Assembly: GCF_009695745.1 (NCBI RefSeq)
Contig: NZ_VUNH01000003.1
Location: forward strand, 186,001-250,000
DNA from: Pyramidobacter porci
Lineage (GTDB): Bacteria; Synergistota; Synergistia; Synergistales; Dethiosulfovibrionaceae
Reading direction: 5' to 3'
DNA length: 64,000 bases
Translations under genes and position numbers: made by a program
Part shown: positions 31,146 through 39,408 of the stretch, piece by piece
Layout of the letters: every line of letters begins with the position of its first letter
Numbering within the stretch: the first letter of the stretch is position 1
The notes under the pieces: generated by a model
What the model was told of the DNA's origin: nothing
The model's input: only the letters and a program-made list of their open reading frames with translations
Database searches by the model: none

Positions 31146-32752
31146 TGTGGCCGGGGTTTCTTGTGCTTCTGGTTTTGTTTTCGGCGGAAAGCCTGCGGGC
31201 CGAGGTGCCGGCGTTGCCGATAAAACTGCGGGAACTTTCCAGCTTCTCGCGGAATTCGGAATGGGAACTGACGGGGACGCCTTTGCTCTTCCAAGCGAAC
31301 GGGCGCCGCGGCGGTTACGTGCCGCTGCGGCGGGAACGCCCAAGCCCCTGCGGCGACGAGGGCAAGATACAAAAGCGTCTCTTCGGCGACGCGTTTGGAA
31401 CGGAACGGATCATCTGGGAGTCGTCCGTCGGGGCTTCGCGTCGGGTACTTATCGTGCCGTGCGGGGACGACGGACCGTCGGCGGGGGAGTTGCGCCCGCT
31501 TGGCGGTTATGATCCCGCGGCGGGAGGGTACTTCGGCGTGGATGAAACGCTCTGGGCCGAATGGCGCGCACGGCTGCGGGAGACGGCGCTTGGCGCGCCG
31601 TTTCCGGCGGCCATGGTTGACGCGGAAAATTCCCTGTACGTTCAGACTGACGACGGGCTGATATGCGCCTTTGACGCGGCGACGGGGAAAGAACGCTGGG
31701 CTTTTGCGCCGCCGCAGCTCTGCTGGAGAACGCGGGCAGAGGCCCTGGTGCGGGCAAAATCGCTGACGGAGCTGCCCTGGCTGGCGGCCGGCGGTTTGAC
31801 GGCGGAGCGGGTGAACGTCTCCTCGCGGGAACGCATTTTGCTGTGGGGCACTTTGGGGCTGGGGGCTCGCGCCCTTTTCTGCCTCGACGTGACCGACCCT
31901 CTCGCGCCGTCTTTTCTTTGGGGGCGCGAGGATCTGGCAAACGGCGCTTGTCTCCGCTGGGGCGGCGTCGGGGATAAGGAGGAGCGAGCGCCGCTCGGGC
32001 ATGCCGCGGCAGCGCCGCTGGCGATTCCCCTTGCCGGAAAGTGGTCTCTGCTGGTGCCTTCCGGCGCCGGCGCGCGGGGGCGGCTGCTGAGCTACGACGC
32101 TTTGAGCGGGAAACTGACGGGACAAAGCGAGGGCGGCGACGCGGAACTTTGCCTGCCGCCGCTGGGACTGAACGACTCATCCGCAAGTTTGCAGCGCGTG
32201 GCGCTCTGCGACAGCCGTGGCGGCGTGCAGATTTTTCTGCGCCAGGCGGAAGACTTTCGGTTTTCCGAACGGATCGATCTGGAAAAGATAACGCTTTTCG
32301 ATGAGTTGAATTTCCGTTTCGCGCCGATCCCTTGCGTTGTATCCCGCGGGCTGTGGCTGGCTTTTGTCGGCGAGAACGGCGCGGACACTCTGGTCGCGGC
32401 CGCGCCGGCGGCTCTGAAAGATCTGCGCTGGAGCGCGGCGCCCTGGCGCGGCAGCGGCTGGGGCTGGTGGCTGGAGCTCAAAGGTTTTCATGACGTCGTC
32501 AGCGCGCTTTTTTATGACGGGCTGCTCTACCTCTTGGGGCGGGAGGAACAACGCCGCGTTTTGCAGGTTGTCGATCTGACGCCCGGCAGGCTCGCGGCTG
32601 CGGAAACGCTTTCCCACAAGGCGGCCGGTCTGGCGGTCCGGGACGGCAAAGTCGTGGTGCTGGAAAACGGCGCGGACGGACCAACTGCCGTTCCCGTCTC
32701 GTCGGTTCTGCCGGCGCCGTCGTCGGGAATCTATTACACGCTCTACAGGTAA
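31142..32752 (+). CDS. PilY1-like pilus tip / beta-propeller protein
   Basis: 536 residues from an ATG that overlaps the previous stop. The N-terminus WPGFLVLLVLFSAESLRA is a signal peptide. The central part matches the PilY1/PilC propeller style: GGYDPAAGGYFGVDE, then SLYVQTDDGLICAFDAATGKERWAF, then ARALFCLDVTDPLAPSFLWG. It is shorter than classical PilY1 (about 1000 residues) and lacks a large N-terminal von Willebrand-type domain. It probably acts at the pilus tip or in assembly at the outer membrane. An open frame extends upstream into the preceding gene and is not used. Confidence 0.75.
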   Translation: MMWPGFLVLLVLFSAESLRAEVPALPIKLRELSSFSRNSEWELTGTPLLFQANGRRGGYVPLRRERPSPCGDEGKIQKRLFGDAFGTERIIWESSVGASRRVLIVPCGDDGPSAGELRPLGGYDPAAGGYFGVDETLWAEWRARLRETALGAPFPAAMVDAENSLYVQTDDGLICAFDAATGKERWAFAPPQLCWRTRAEALVRAKSLTELPWLAAGGLTAERVNVSSRERILLWGTLGLGARALFCLDVTDPLAPSFLWGREDLANGACLRWGGVGDKEERAPLGHAAAAPLAIPLAGKWSLLVPSGAGARGRLLSYDALSGKLTGQSEGGDAELCLPPLGLNDSSASLQRVALCDSRGGVQIFLRQAEDFRFSERIDLEKITLFDELNFRFAPIPCVVSRGLWLAFVGENGADTLVAAAPAALKDLRWSAAPWRGSGWGWWLELKGFHDVVSALFYDGLLYLLGREEQRRVLQVVDLTPGRLAAAETLSHKAAGLAVRDGKVVVLENGADGPTAVPVSSVLPAPSSGIYYTLYR

Positions 32753-32765
32753 GGAGATGACGTCT

Positions 32766-34280
32766 ATGATGCTCAGCGAGAGCGGCGCTCTGCCGCCGTC
32801 CCGCGTGGCGCTGGCCAGGCTGCATCCTGCGCCGGAAGCGCTGCGGCTGATCTCGTTCGAAACGGCGGCGCGGCTTCGCGTCCTGCCGCTGACGATCGCT
32901 CCCGACGGCCATCTGCACGTCATGGCGGAAGAGCCGCGGAGCCTGCCCTGCGCCGATGAACTGCAGGCACTGGCCCGTCGGCGGGTGGAGCTGATCCCTT
33001 CGAGCGTTCCCGATCTTGCGGCCGAAATCCGCCGCGCCTATCAATTTTCCGGACGCATCGCCCGCCTCTCCGCGGATTACCTGCACGACGAGAGGAACGA
33101 CGAAGCGGCGTCGGAACGGCTGGACGATGCCTCGCCGGTTTCCCAGATCGTGGAGAGCATGGTCGCTCAGGCGATCGGCGAACGTGCCTCCGACATTCAC
33201 ATCGAACCGGGCGAAAAAGAGTCGCGAGTCCGTTTCCGCATCGACGGCCGGCTTGTGGACGCAGTCCGTTTTCCGTCGGGAATCCACCGGGCCGTGACGG
33301 CGCGCGTCAAGATCATGGCCGGAATGGACATCGCCGAGAGCCGTCTTCCTCAGGATGGCCGCATGTTACGGGACGTGGAAGGGCGCAAAGTGGATTTCCG
33401 CATTTCTACGCTTCCGTCCGTTCGCGGGGAGAAGGCGGTCCTGCGCATCCTTGACCGCGAACGGGCGCTGCGCGGGCTTGAAGGGTTGGGATGCGAGGCC
33501 GCAGAGCTGGCACGGATCAAGAATCTGCTGAACGTTCCCAACGGCATCGTCCTCAACACCGGCCCCACCGGCAGCGGCAAGACCACGACGCTGTACGCCA
33601 TGCTGGAACGGCTGAACCTCGCCGAGTTCAACGCCGTGACCGTGGAAGATCCCGTGGAGTACGACATTCCCGGCGTCACGCAGGTGCAGGTCAACGAGCG
33701 CAGCGGGCTGAGTTTCGCTGCGGCGCTGCGTTCCATTCTGCGCCAGGATCCCGACATCGTCATGCTGGGCGAGATCCGCGACGGCGAAACGGCGCTGCTC
33801 GCCGTCCGCGCCGCCTTGACCGGCCACGTCGTCCTGAGCACGCTGCACACCAACGATGCCGCCAGCGCGGCGCTGCGCCTGATCGACATGGGTGCGCCCG
33901 CCTTTCTCGTGGCCTCGGCGCTGCGCGGCGTGATGGCTCAGCGCTTGGTTCGCAAACTCTGCCCTCATTGCCGGCAGCCGTATGCGCTGCCGGAGCGCGA
34001 ATGCGAGCGCCTGGGGCTTCCGCACGGGAGCGTTTTTTACCGGCCCGTGGGCTGCCCGCTGTGCGACGGCCGGGGATATGCGGGACGGACGGCGATTTTC
34101 GAGGTGCTGGCTGTCGACGAAGAAATTTCCGCTCTGATCGCGCGCGAGGAAAGTGTTTCCACGCTGCGCGAGGCGGCTGTCCGCAAGGGCATGAGAACGC
34201 TGGAACGCAGCGGCATCGCCAAAGCGCTGGCCGGCGTGACGAGTTACGAAGAAGTTTTCGGCGCCATCGATGTGAGGTGA
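32766..34280 (+). CDS. pilB: type IV pilus extension ATPase (PilB/GspE family)
   Basis: A 504-residue cytoplasmic hexameric ATPase that drives pilus polymerisation. It has an N-terminal MshEN-like region, then IGERASDIHIEPGE (about 140-153), Walker A GPTGSGKTT at about residue 266, the Asp box, Walker B MLGEIRDGETA and the His box TLHTNDA. The C-terminal zinc tetracysteine CPHCRQ and CPLCDG is characteristic of PilB/GspE, not PilT. The ATG at 32766 is preferred over 32757 because AGGAG stands nine bases before it. It is followed 5 bases later by pilT. Confidence 0.93.
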   Translation: MMLSESGALPPSRVALARLHPAPEALRLISFETAARLRVLPLTIAPDGHLHVMAEEPRSLPCADELQALARRRVELIPSSVPDLAAEIRRAYQFSGRIARLSADYLHDERNDEAASERLDDASPVSQIVESMVAQAIGERASDIHIEPGEKESRVRFRIDGRLVDAVRFPSGIHRAVTARVKIMAGMDIAESRLPQDGRMLRDVEGRKVDFRISTLPSVRGEKAVLRILDRERALRGLEGLGCEAAELARIKNLLNVPNGIVLNTGPTGSGKTTTLYAMLERLNLAEFNAVTVEDPVEYDIPGVTQVQVNERSGLSFAAALRSILRQDPDIVMLGEIRDGETALLAVRAALTGHVVLSTLHTNDAASAALRLIDMGAPAFLVASALRGVMAQRLVRKLCPHCRQPYALPERECERLGLPHGSVFYRPVGCPLCDGRGYAGRTAIFEVLAVDEEISALIAREESVSTLREAAVRKGMRTLERSGIAKALAGVTSYEEVFGAIDVR

Positions 34281-34285
34281 TTGCC

Positions 34286-35371
34286 ATGCCGGGATCTGAT
34301 CTGTGGGCTTTGTTTGACGAAGCGGTGGAATGCGGGGCCAGCGACGTTCATCTTTCCTGCGGGCGCGCGCCGTTGTTCCGTATCGACGGCCGGCTCGAGG
34401 ACAGCGGCCGCGACGTGGTTGGCCGGGAATGGCTGTTGGCGTCCATCAGGCGAATGCTGTCCGCGGCGGAATGGAACGACTGGGAACTGAATAAAAGCAT
34501 CAGCGCCGCGCATGAATTTGGCGTTCCCGCCGCGCCGAGGAGATTCCGTCTCAGCTGTTTCTGGAGCAGAGGACAGCCTGCGGCGGCGGTGAGGTTGATT
34601 GCCGCTCGGATCCCGACGCCGGAACAGTGTGGTTTGCCGGCGGTTTTGAAAGAACTTTGCGCGAAAGGACGCGGCCTCCTGCTGTTCACCGGACCGTCCG
34701 GGAGCGGCAAGAGCACGGCGCTGGCTTCTCTGGTCGACTGGCTTAACGGAACGTGCCACATCCACATCGTGACGCTGGAAGATCCCGTTGAATTCGTGCA
34801 TGACTGCAAGCGGGCGCTGCTCCACCAGCGTCAGATCGGCCGTGACTGTCCGAGCTTCGCGGCCGGACTGCGGGACGCTTTGAGGCAGGATCCCGACGTG
34901 ATTGAAATCGGGGAAATGCGCGACGGCGAGACGATTTCCGCCGCCATCACGGCCGCCGAGACCGGACATCTGGTGCTGGCGACGCTGCACGCGCCGGACG
35001 CGCCTCAGGCCGTTGAACGCATCATCGACGTTTTTCCAGCGGCGCAGCAGGCGCAGATCAGAGCGCAGACAGCGCTTTCGCTGGCGGGCGTGTGCGCGAT
35101 GCGGCTGGTTCCGCAGCGCGCGGGCGGCCGCTGTCTGGCCACGGAAATGCTCGTCGGCACGGCGGCGGTGCGAAGCGCGATCCGCGAGTCGCGCACGGCG
35201 CAGCTGAAGACGATACTGCAAACGTCGCAGCGCGACGGCATGCACACGATGGAGCAGTCTTTGCTGCGGCTCGTCGAGCAGAAACGCATTGCGCCGGAAG
35301 CCGCCCTTGCCGGCGCGTTTGACGGCGAAGAGATGAAGCGTCTTCTGGGCGGCCGGTTGATGCTGCCATGA
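34286..35371 (+). CDS. pilT: type IV pilus retraction ATPase (PilT family)
   Basis: 361 residues. It starts PGSDLWALFDEAVECGASDVHL, typical of PilT. Walker A GPSGSGKST is at about residue 136, Walker B VIEIGEMRDGET follows, and the His box is TLHAPDA. It lacks the zinc tetracysteine of PilB and ends with a short C-terminus rather than the full AIRNLIRE motif of canonical PilT. Retraction is inferred from family. The ATG follows GAGGTGAT. A long open frame overlapping pilB is not part of it. It overlaps pilC by 4 bases. Confidence 0.9.
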   Translation: MPGSDLWALFDEAVECGASDVHLSCGRAPLFRIDGRLEDSGRDVVGREWLLASIRRMLSAAEWNDWELNKSISAAHEFGVPAAPRRFRLSCFWSRGQPAAAVRLIAARIPTPEQCGLPAVLKELCAKGRGLLLFTGPSGSGKSTALASLVDWLNGTCHIHIVTLEDPVEFVHDCKRALLHQRQIGRDCPSFAAGLRDALRQDPDVIEIGEMRDGETISAAITAAETGHLVLATLHAPDAPQAVERIIDVFPAAQQAQIRAQTALSLAGVCAMRLVPQRAGGRCLATEMLVGTAAVRSAIRESRTAQLKTILQTSQRDGMHTMEQSLLRLVEQKRIAPEAALAGAFDGEEMKRLLGGRLMLP

Positions 35372-36591
35372 AATTCTCCTATCGAGCCCGGTCTTCCGCC
35401 GGAGAGCTGCGAACGGGCGTGGTCGAATGCGCGAACGCGCGGGAAGCGGCGCGGATTTTGCGCCGGCAGGGCCTGCTGCCGCTTGCGATCGAAGCCGGCG
35501 CTTCGGAAAAAGCGGCGCAGCCCGCGGCGTCGCTCTGGCGTAAACTGCGCGCCATCGGCACGATCCCGCTGTTGCAGAAAGCGTTGTTTTTCCGGGAGCT
35601 GGCGCTTTTTACCGCGGCGGGAATTCCGCTGGGCATTTCCCTGCAGCGGCTTGCGGAGACGAGCCGCTGCTTTCCGATGATCGAAAAGATCCGGCGGGTG
35701 TGCCGGGGAATCAACGGCGGACAAGCCATGAGCCGGGCGATGAGAGACTGCCGTTTTTGTGAGCCGGTCGACCAGATGATGCTCTCTGTCGGCGAAGAGA
35801 CCGGGCGGCTTTCCGAATCGCTGGAGCTTGTGGCGGAGCGGTATGAGCGCCGTGAGCGGCTGCGCTCCCAAATTTTTTCCGCGCTGACCTATCCGGCGCT
35901 GGTGTTGTTCTTCTCTCTTGCGGTGCTTCTGGTCATGTTCGGTTTCGTTCTGCCGAAGTTCCACGAAGTTTTCGCGCGTTTGAAAATTCCCATGCCGGCG
36001 CTGACAGCCAAACTCTTTTACGTGAGCGGACACCTTCCGCTGATCCTGTCTTTCCTGCTTGCCGGTCTGGCTGCCGCCGCCGGCGCAATCTGGGGACTGC
36101 GCCGAGTGCCCGGGGCGCGTCTGGCGATCGACCGTCTGCGGCTGAAAGTCCCCGTCGTCGGCGCGCTGCGGGCGAAGGCGGCGCTGGCGCGTTCGCTGCG
36201 CAGTCTGGGGCTGTTGCTGAAATCTGGCGTGCCGCTGCTGCGTTCGCTTGAACTCAGCGCGGAAACTTCTCGCAACGCCGCGATGGCCCGCACGCTGATG
36301 GAGCTTCATGGCGCCGCTTCCCGGGGAGCCGGCCTGGCGGCGCGGGCCCGGGAACTGGCTCTGTTGCAGCCGGTGACGGCGACGCTGATCGCGGCGGGAG
36401 AGCAAACCGGAAAAATGGATGAAATGTTGCTGCGGGCCGCAGAGTGGCATGAAAGGGCGTTCGACGAGGGAATCAAGCGGCTGACGTCCGTCCTCGAACC
36501 GCTGTTGATCATCGCCGTCGGGCTGGCGGCCGCGCTCGTCGTCGCGGCGATCTTTCTGCCGGTTTTGCAGGCGGTGCGGTCATTTTCATGA
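35368..36591 (+). CDS. pilC: type IV pilus inner-membrane platform protein (PilC/GspF family)
   Basis: A 407-residue polytopic protein with two T2SSF domains, about residues 70-190 and 270-395. Repeat 1 has FFRELALFTAAGIPLGISLQ and VGEETGRLSESLE; repeat 2 has SLGLLLKSGVPLLRSLELS and AAGEQTGKMDEML. Hydrophobic segments lie around residues 172-195, 222-243 and near the C-terminus. It couples the PilB/PilT motors to the pilus base. It overlaps both neighbours by 4 bases. Confidence 0.94.
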   Translation: MKFSYRARSSAGELRTGVVECANAREAARILRRQGLLPLAIEAGASEKAAQPAASLWRKLRAIGTIPLLQKALFFRELALFTAAGIPLGISLQRLAETSRCFPMIEKIRRVCRGINGGQAMSRAMRDCRFCEPVDQMMLSVGEETGRLSESLELVAERYERRERLRSQIFSALTYPALVLFFSLAVLLVMFGFVLPKFHEVFARLKIPMPALTAKLFYVSGHLPLILSFLLAGLAAAAGAIWGLRRVPGARLAIDRLRLKVPVVGALRAKAALARSLRSLGLLLKSGVPLLRSLELSAETSRNAAMARTLMELHGAASRGAGLAARARELALLQPVTATLIAAGEQTGKMDEMLLRAAEWHERAFDEGIKRLTSVLEPLLIIAVGLAAALVVAAIFLPVLQAVRSFS

Positions 36592-36950
36592 TGAGGCGCG
36601 CGATGAAAAAGGGTTTTCTGCTGGTCGAGTGCCTGATCGCTGCGGCGCTTGCGGCTGTTTTTCTGCCTCTGCTGGCCTCTACCTTTACGGAAAATTTGCA
36701 CGCCGCCGTTGAGCTTCGCCGTCGTCAGGAAGGCTGGCGGGGGGCGCTCTCGTGCGTCGAGGAAGTGGAGGCGTGGGGGAAGGTCCCTTCGCCGGAGAAG
36801 TTATTGGAGAATTTTTCCAGCGGCTTCGCTTCGTTTGACGTTTCTGTCGACCTGTCGCCTTCGGCGGAGGGGAGCGTCTGTACGGTCCTGGTGACCTGGC
36901 CGGGACGGGGAGAAAAACGCGAAGTCAGACTGTCCAGGCGGATTCGCTGA
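36588..36950 (+). CDS. type IV prepilin-like minor pilin
   Basis: 120 residues from the ATG overlapping the pilC stop; an in-frame ATG at 36603 with GAGG six bases ahead would give a very short MKKG leader. Cleavage after the Gly in KKG leaves FLLVECLIAAALAAVFLPLL, with the Glu at +5. The short C-terminal domain (about 90 residues) fits a GspI/PilV-type minor pilin. It has a 29-base gap before pilM. It is unlikely to be the major pilin, because it is small and lies within the assembly operon. Confidence 0.75.
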   Translation: MMRRAMKKGFLLVECLIAAALAAVFLPLLASTFTENLHAAVELRRRQEGWRGALSCVEEVEAWGKVPSPEKLLENFSSGFASFDVSVDLSPSAEGSVCTVLVTWPGRGEKREVRLSRRIR

Positions 36951-36979
36951 AGCGGTGTGCTCGGGGAAGGAGCGGAACG

Positions 36980-37888
36980 ATGCTGTGGAAACGGAGGACT
37001 GAGCGCTGTGCGGGGGCGGCGCTGGCGCTGCGCGATCGCTGGGCGTGCTACGCCGAACTTTTGCGGGAAGGCGGGCGGGCGCGGCTCGTCAACGCCGAAA
37101 AAATCCCTCTTCCCGACGGTTTGGTCAGCCGCGGGCATCTGGCGGACGGAGCGGCCTTAGGCGCGTTTCTGCGCAAGAAATTGGCGTTTCGCTGGGGCAG
37201 GATTCCTTTTGCCGTGGGAATCCCGTCGGCCGACTGCATTTTTCGGCTGTTTGCCCTGCCGGCGGCCAATGTGGAAGAGGCGCGCGCTTCCATGACGTGG
37301 TGTTTTTCCGATTATTTCCCGTTCGACGTCGGCGAAGCCCTGTTCGATGTCTGCGAGGTAAGCTCCCCGTCGCACGACGGCCGGCTGCGCCTTGTGGGCG
37401 CGGCCTGCGCGAAGGCGCAGGTTGCGCCGTTTCTCGAAAGCCTGCGCGGTCCGCGGGCCCGCGTCTTCGCCGCGGAACCGCAGATTGTCGCCGCGACGCG
37501 CGCTTTCGGTTCCGCCATTGCCGAAGAGAATTTCTTGTTGGTCATGAAACGTGAAGATTCGCTGCACTGCGCGTTCGTCTCCGCGGGAAGCGGTCTGTTT
37601 TTTCGCAGCGTCGCCCTCTCGGCCGAAGAATTTGCCTGGAGTTCGCAGGTCTGTTCGGAAATAAACAGGACCTTGGATTATGTTTCCGAAAACTTCGGCG
37701 GGACCGCGCCGCCGGTTTATATCGCAAAAGGCGCCTCCGCGCCGGTTGCGCTCCCGCTCGGCGATCTGCACGCGGCGGCGCGGGAAATCGATTTCGACGG
37801 CCTTTGTCCGGCGGTTCTCACGCCTCCGGCCGATTCCGAATGGTACGACGTCGTCGGTTTGCTGCTGAGGTTTGACCATGAAGACTGA
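36980..37888 (+). CDS. pilM: PilM-like actin-fold assembly protein
   Basis: 302 residues, beginning LWKRRTERCAGAALALRDRW, with segments typical of the actin-like PilM/GspL cytoplasmic family (FAVGIPSADCIFRLFALPAA in the position of the family's xxGLPxxxxxxRxxxLP). The canonical phosphate-loop residues are poorly conserved. Position directly before PilN-, PilO- and PilP-like genes supports the call strongly. It links the inner-membrane PilNO complex to the motors. The start has AGGAG seven bases ahead. Confidence 0.75.
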   Translation: MLWKRRTERCAGAALALRDRWACYAELLREGGRARLVNAEKIPLPDGLVSRGHLADGAALGAFLRKKLAFRWGRIPFAVGIPSADCIFRLFALPAANVEEARASMTWCFSDYFPFDVGEALFDVCEVSSPSHDGRLRLVGAACAKAQVAPFLESLRGPRARVFAAEPQIVAATRAFGSAIAEENFLLVMKREDSLHCAFVSAGSGLFFRSVALSAEEFAWSSQVCSEINRTLDYVSENFGGTAPPVYIAKGASAPVALPLGDLHAAAREIDFDGLCPAVLTPPADSEWYDVVGLLLRFDHED

Positions 37889-38411
37889 ATTCAACCTGCT
37901 GCCCGCGTCTTACTGCGAGCCCGTCGAGCCGGGATGGAAGCGCTTTCTGCGCGAATATGGAGCGTTTGCCGTGATGTTTTTGTGTTTTTTGCAGTTTTTT
38001 GTCTGCGCGCTGACGCTGTGGCCGCGTCTGCGGTCACAGTACGCCGCGGTTCGGGAAGCGGAGCGCGAAGCGACGGCGGCTGCGGCGCGTCTGGGCGAAG
38101 TGTGCGGGGATCTTAAAGCGCACGACAGTCGGCTCGGGGCCATGATCGAGCAAGGGCAAAGTTCGGCGCTGGCGCTTGAAATTCTGACGGCGCTCGCCGG
38201 CGCCGTGCCGGAGACGGGGGAGCTGGAAGCCGTCACGGCGGATCGGGAACGCTGTCGGATCGAGATTCTGTTCGCCGACCGCGAGAACGCGGATCACGCC
38301 CTCGAAAAGCTGGCGCGTCTGCCCTACGCGCCGCTGCGAATCAGCGAGCGCCGGCTTCTGAGCGGCGGAAGTCTGCTCCTGTGTCTGGAAGGAACGAGGC
38401 GGGGACGATGA
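37878..38411 (+). CDS. pilN: PilN-like inner-membrane alignment protein
   Basis: 177 residues. The N-terminus KTEFNLLPASYCEPVEPGWK carries the FNLLP motif by which PilN contacts PilM. One transmembrane helix (about residues 30-52) is followed by a coiled-coil-rich periplasmic part. The ATG at 37878 follows GAGG and overlaps the end of pilM by 11 bases. It is small and divergent in sequence; the call rests on motif, topology and gene order. Confidence 0.8.
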   Translation: MKTEFNLLPASYCEPVEPGWKRFLREYGAFAVMFLCFLQFFVCALTLWPRLRSQYAAVREAEREATAAAARLGEVCGDLKAHDSRLGAMIEQGQSSALALEILTALAGAVPETGELEAVTADRERCRIEILFADRENADHALEKLARLPYAPLRISERRLLSGGSLLLCLEGTRRGR

Positions 38412-38929
38412 AAAAACTCACGGTGACGGCGCCGGTTTTTCGCGGGCTGGCGGCCGTTGCGCTGATGCTTGCCGTGGCGTGGGCGCAGAGTTGGATCGTG
38501 TCCCGCACGGACGATCTGAAAACGCGCACGGCGGAGCTGCGCCTGCTTGCCGAGCGCAGCAGGGGCCGTGCGGAAAAACTGACGGCTTTGATCGCTACTT
38601 TGAAGGAAGAACGGGACCGTTTCGACAAACTGCCGATCGTTCCGGCAGCCACGCCCGAAGAATTGAAGGCGGCGCTGGAGCAGTGCGCGCTGACGGCCCA
38701 GGTCGACTGCGCCGTGTCCCTGTCGCCGGATCCCGATCGGCTTGGAGCGGTGCGTCTCGAAGTGGCTCTGCGGACACGGGGACAGGGGATCCGCGCCTTT
38801 TTGAGCGAAATTCTGGCACGCCGCGAGTTCTTTTGCGTCGACCGCGTGGAGGCGCGCCGTAGCGGCGAACAGTCGTTCGGCGTGGACATGACGCTGTCTT
38901 CCTTCTTGCGGAAGGAGACGGCATCGTGA
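38408..38929 (+). CDS. pilO: PilO-like inner-membrane alignment protein
   Basis: 173 residues. A single N-terminal transmembrane helix (about residues 10-28, FRGLAAVALMLAVAWAQS) is followed by a coiled coil (about 35-75) and a small periplasmic ferredoxin-like domain. It overlaps pilN by 4 bases and pilP by 4 bases. Topology and order identify it as PilO, the partner of PilN. Sequence alone would not. Confidence 0.72.
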   Translation: MKKLTVTAPVFRGLAAVALMLAVAWAQSWIVSRTDDLKTRTAELRLLAERSRGRAEKLTALIATLKEERDRFDKLPIVPAATPEELKAALEQCALTAQVDCAVSLSPDPDRLGAVRLEVALRTRGQGIRAFLSEILARREFFCVDRVEARRSGEQSFGVDMTLSSFLRKETAS

Positions 38930-39399
38930 GCGCGAATCCCGGAAAAATCAAGATGGCGGCCGGCGCTCTCTGCTGGGGCTGTGCAGTCCTTTCGTTGATT
39001 TCCACCGCCTTCTGGCAGCGCCGGCTCTTTCATCCCGTAAAAATCGCCGTCGCGGCGGCGGCTCCCGAGGAACCGATGCCGGTCGCGCGAAGTGCCGAGC
39101 TGGAACGGATTTTGCAGCAGCGGCTCGACGTTCTGAAGCGAGCGGCGGCATGGGAAGAGTCATGGGACGGCGAAGAGGACATTTCGTCGGACGCTATCCT
39201 GAACCGGCCGCTCCTGGCGCTGCGCGGCGTCATTTCGTCCGGCGGCCGGCAATGGGCGGCCGTGGCCGTCGAAGGTTCGGCGCGGACGGTCCTGGCCGTC
39301 CCGGGGCAGTCGCTGAACGGCGTGAGGATCCTGGCGATCGGGCAGACGGGCATGACCTGTCAGTGGCGCGGACAAAAATTTTTCGTGCCGCTGGAATAG
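38926..39399 (+). CDS. pilP: PilP/GspC-like periplasmic linker protein
   Basis: 157 residues from a GTG with GGAG eight bases ahead. One N-terminal hydrophobic segment (about residues 11-28) is followed by a linker and a C-terminal HR-like domain (NRPLLALRGVISSGGRQWAAVAVEG, then GQSLNGVRILAIGQTGMT) in the style of GspC/PilP. It connects PilNO to the secretin. There is no lipobox, so unlike classical PilP it seems anchored by a helix, as GspC is. Confidence 0.7.
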   Translation: MSANPGKIKMAAGALCWGCAVLSLISTAFWQRRLFHPVKIAVAAAAPEEPMPVARSAELERILQQRLDVLKRAAAWEESWDGEEDISSDAILNRPLLALRGVISSGGRQWAAVAVEGSARTVLAVPGQSLNGVRILAIGQTGMTCQWRGQKFFVPLE

Positions 39400-39408
39400 G
39401 AGGGGCGT

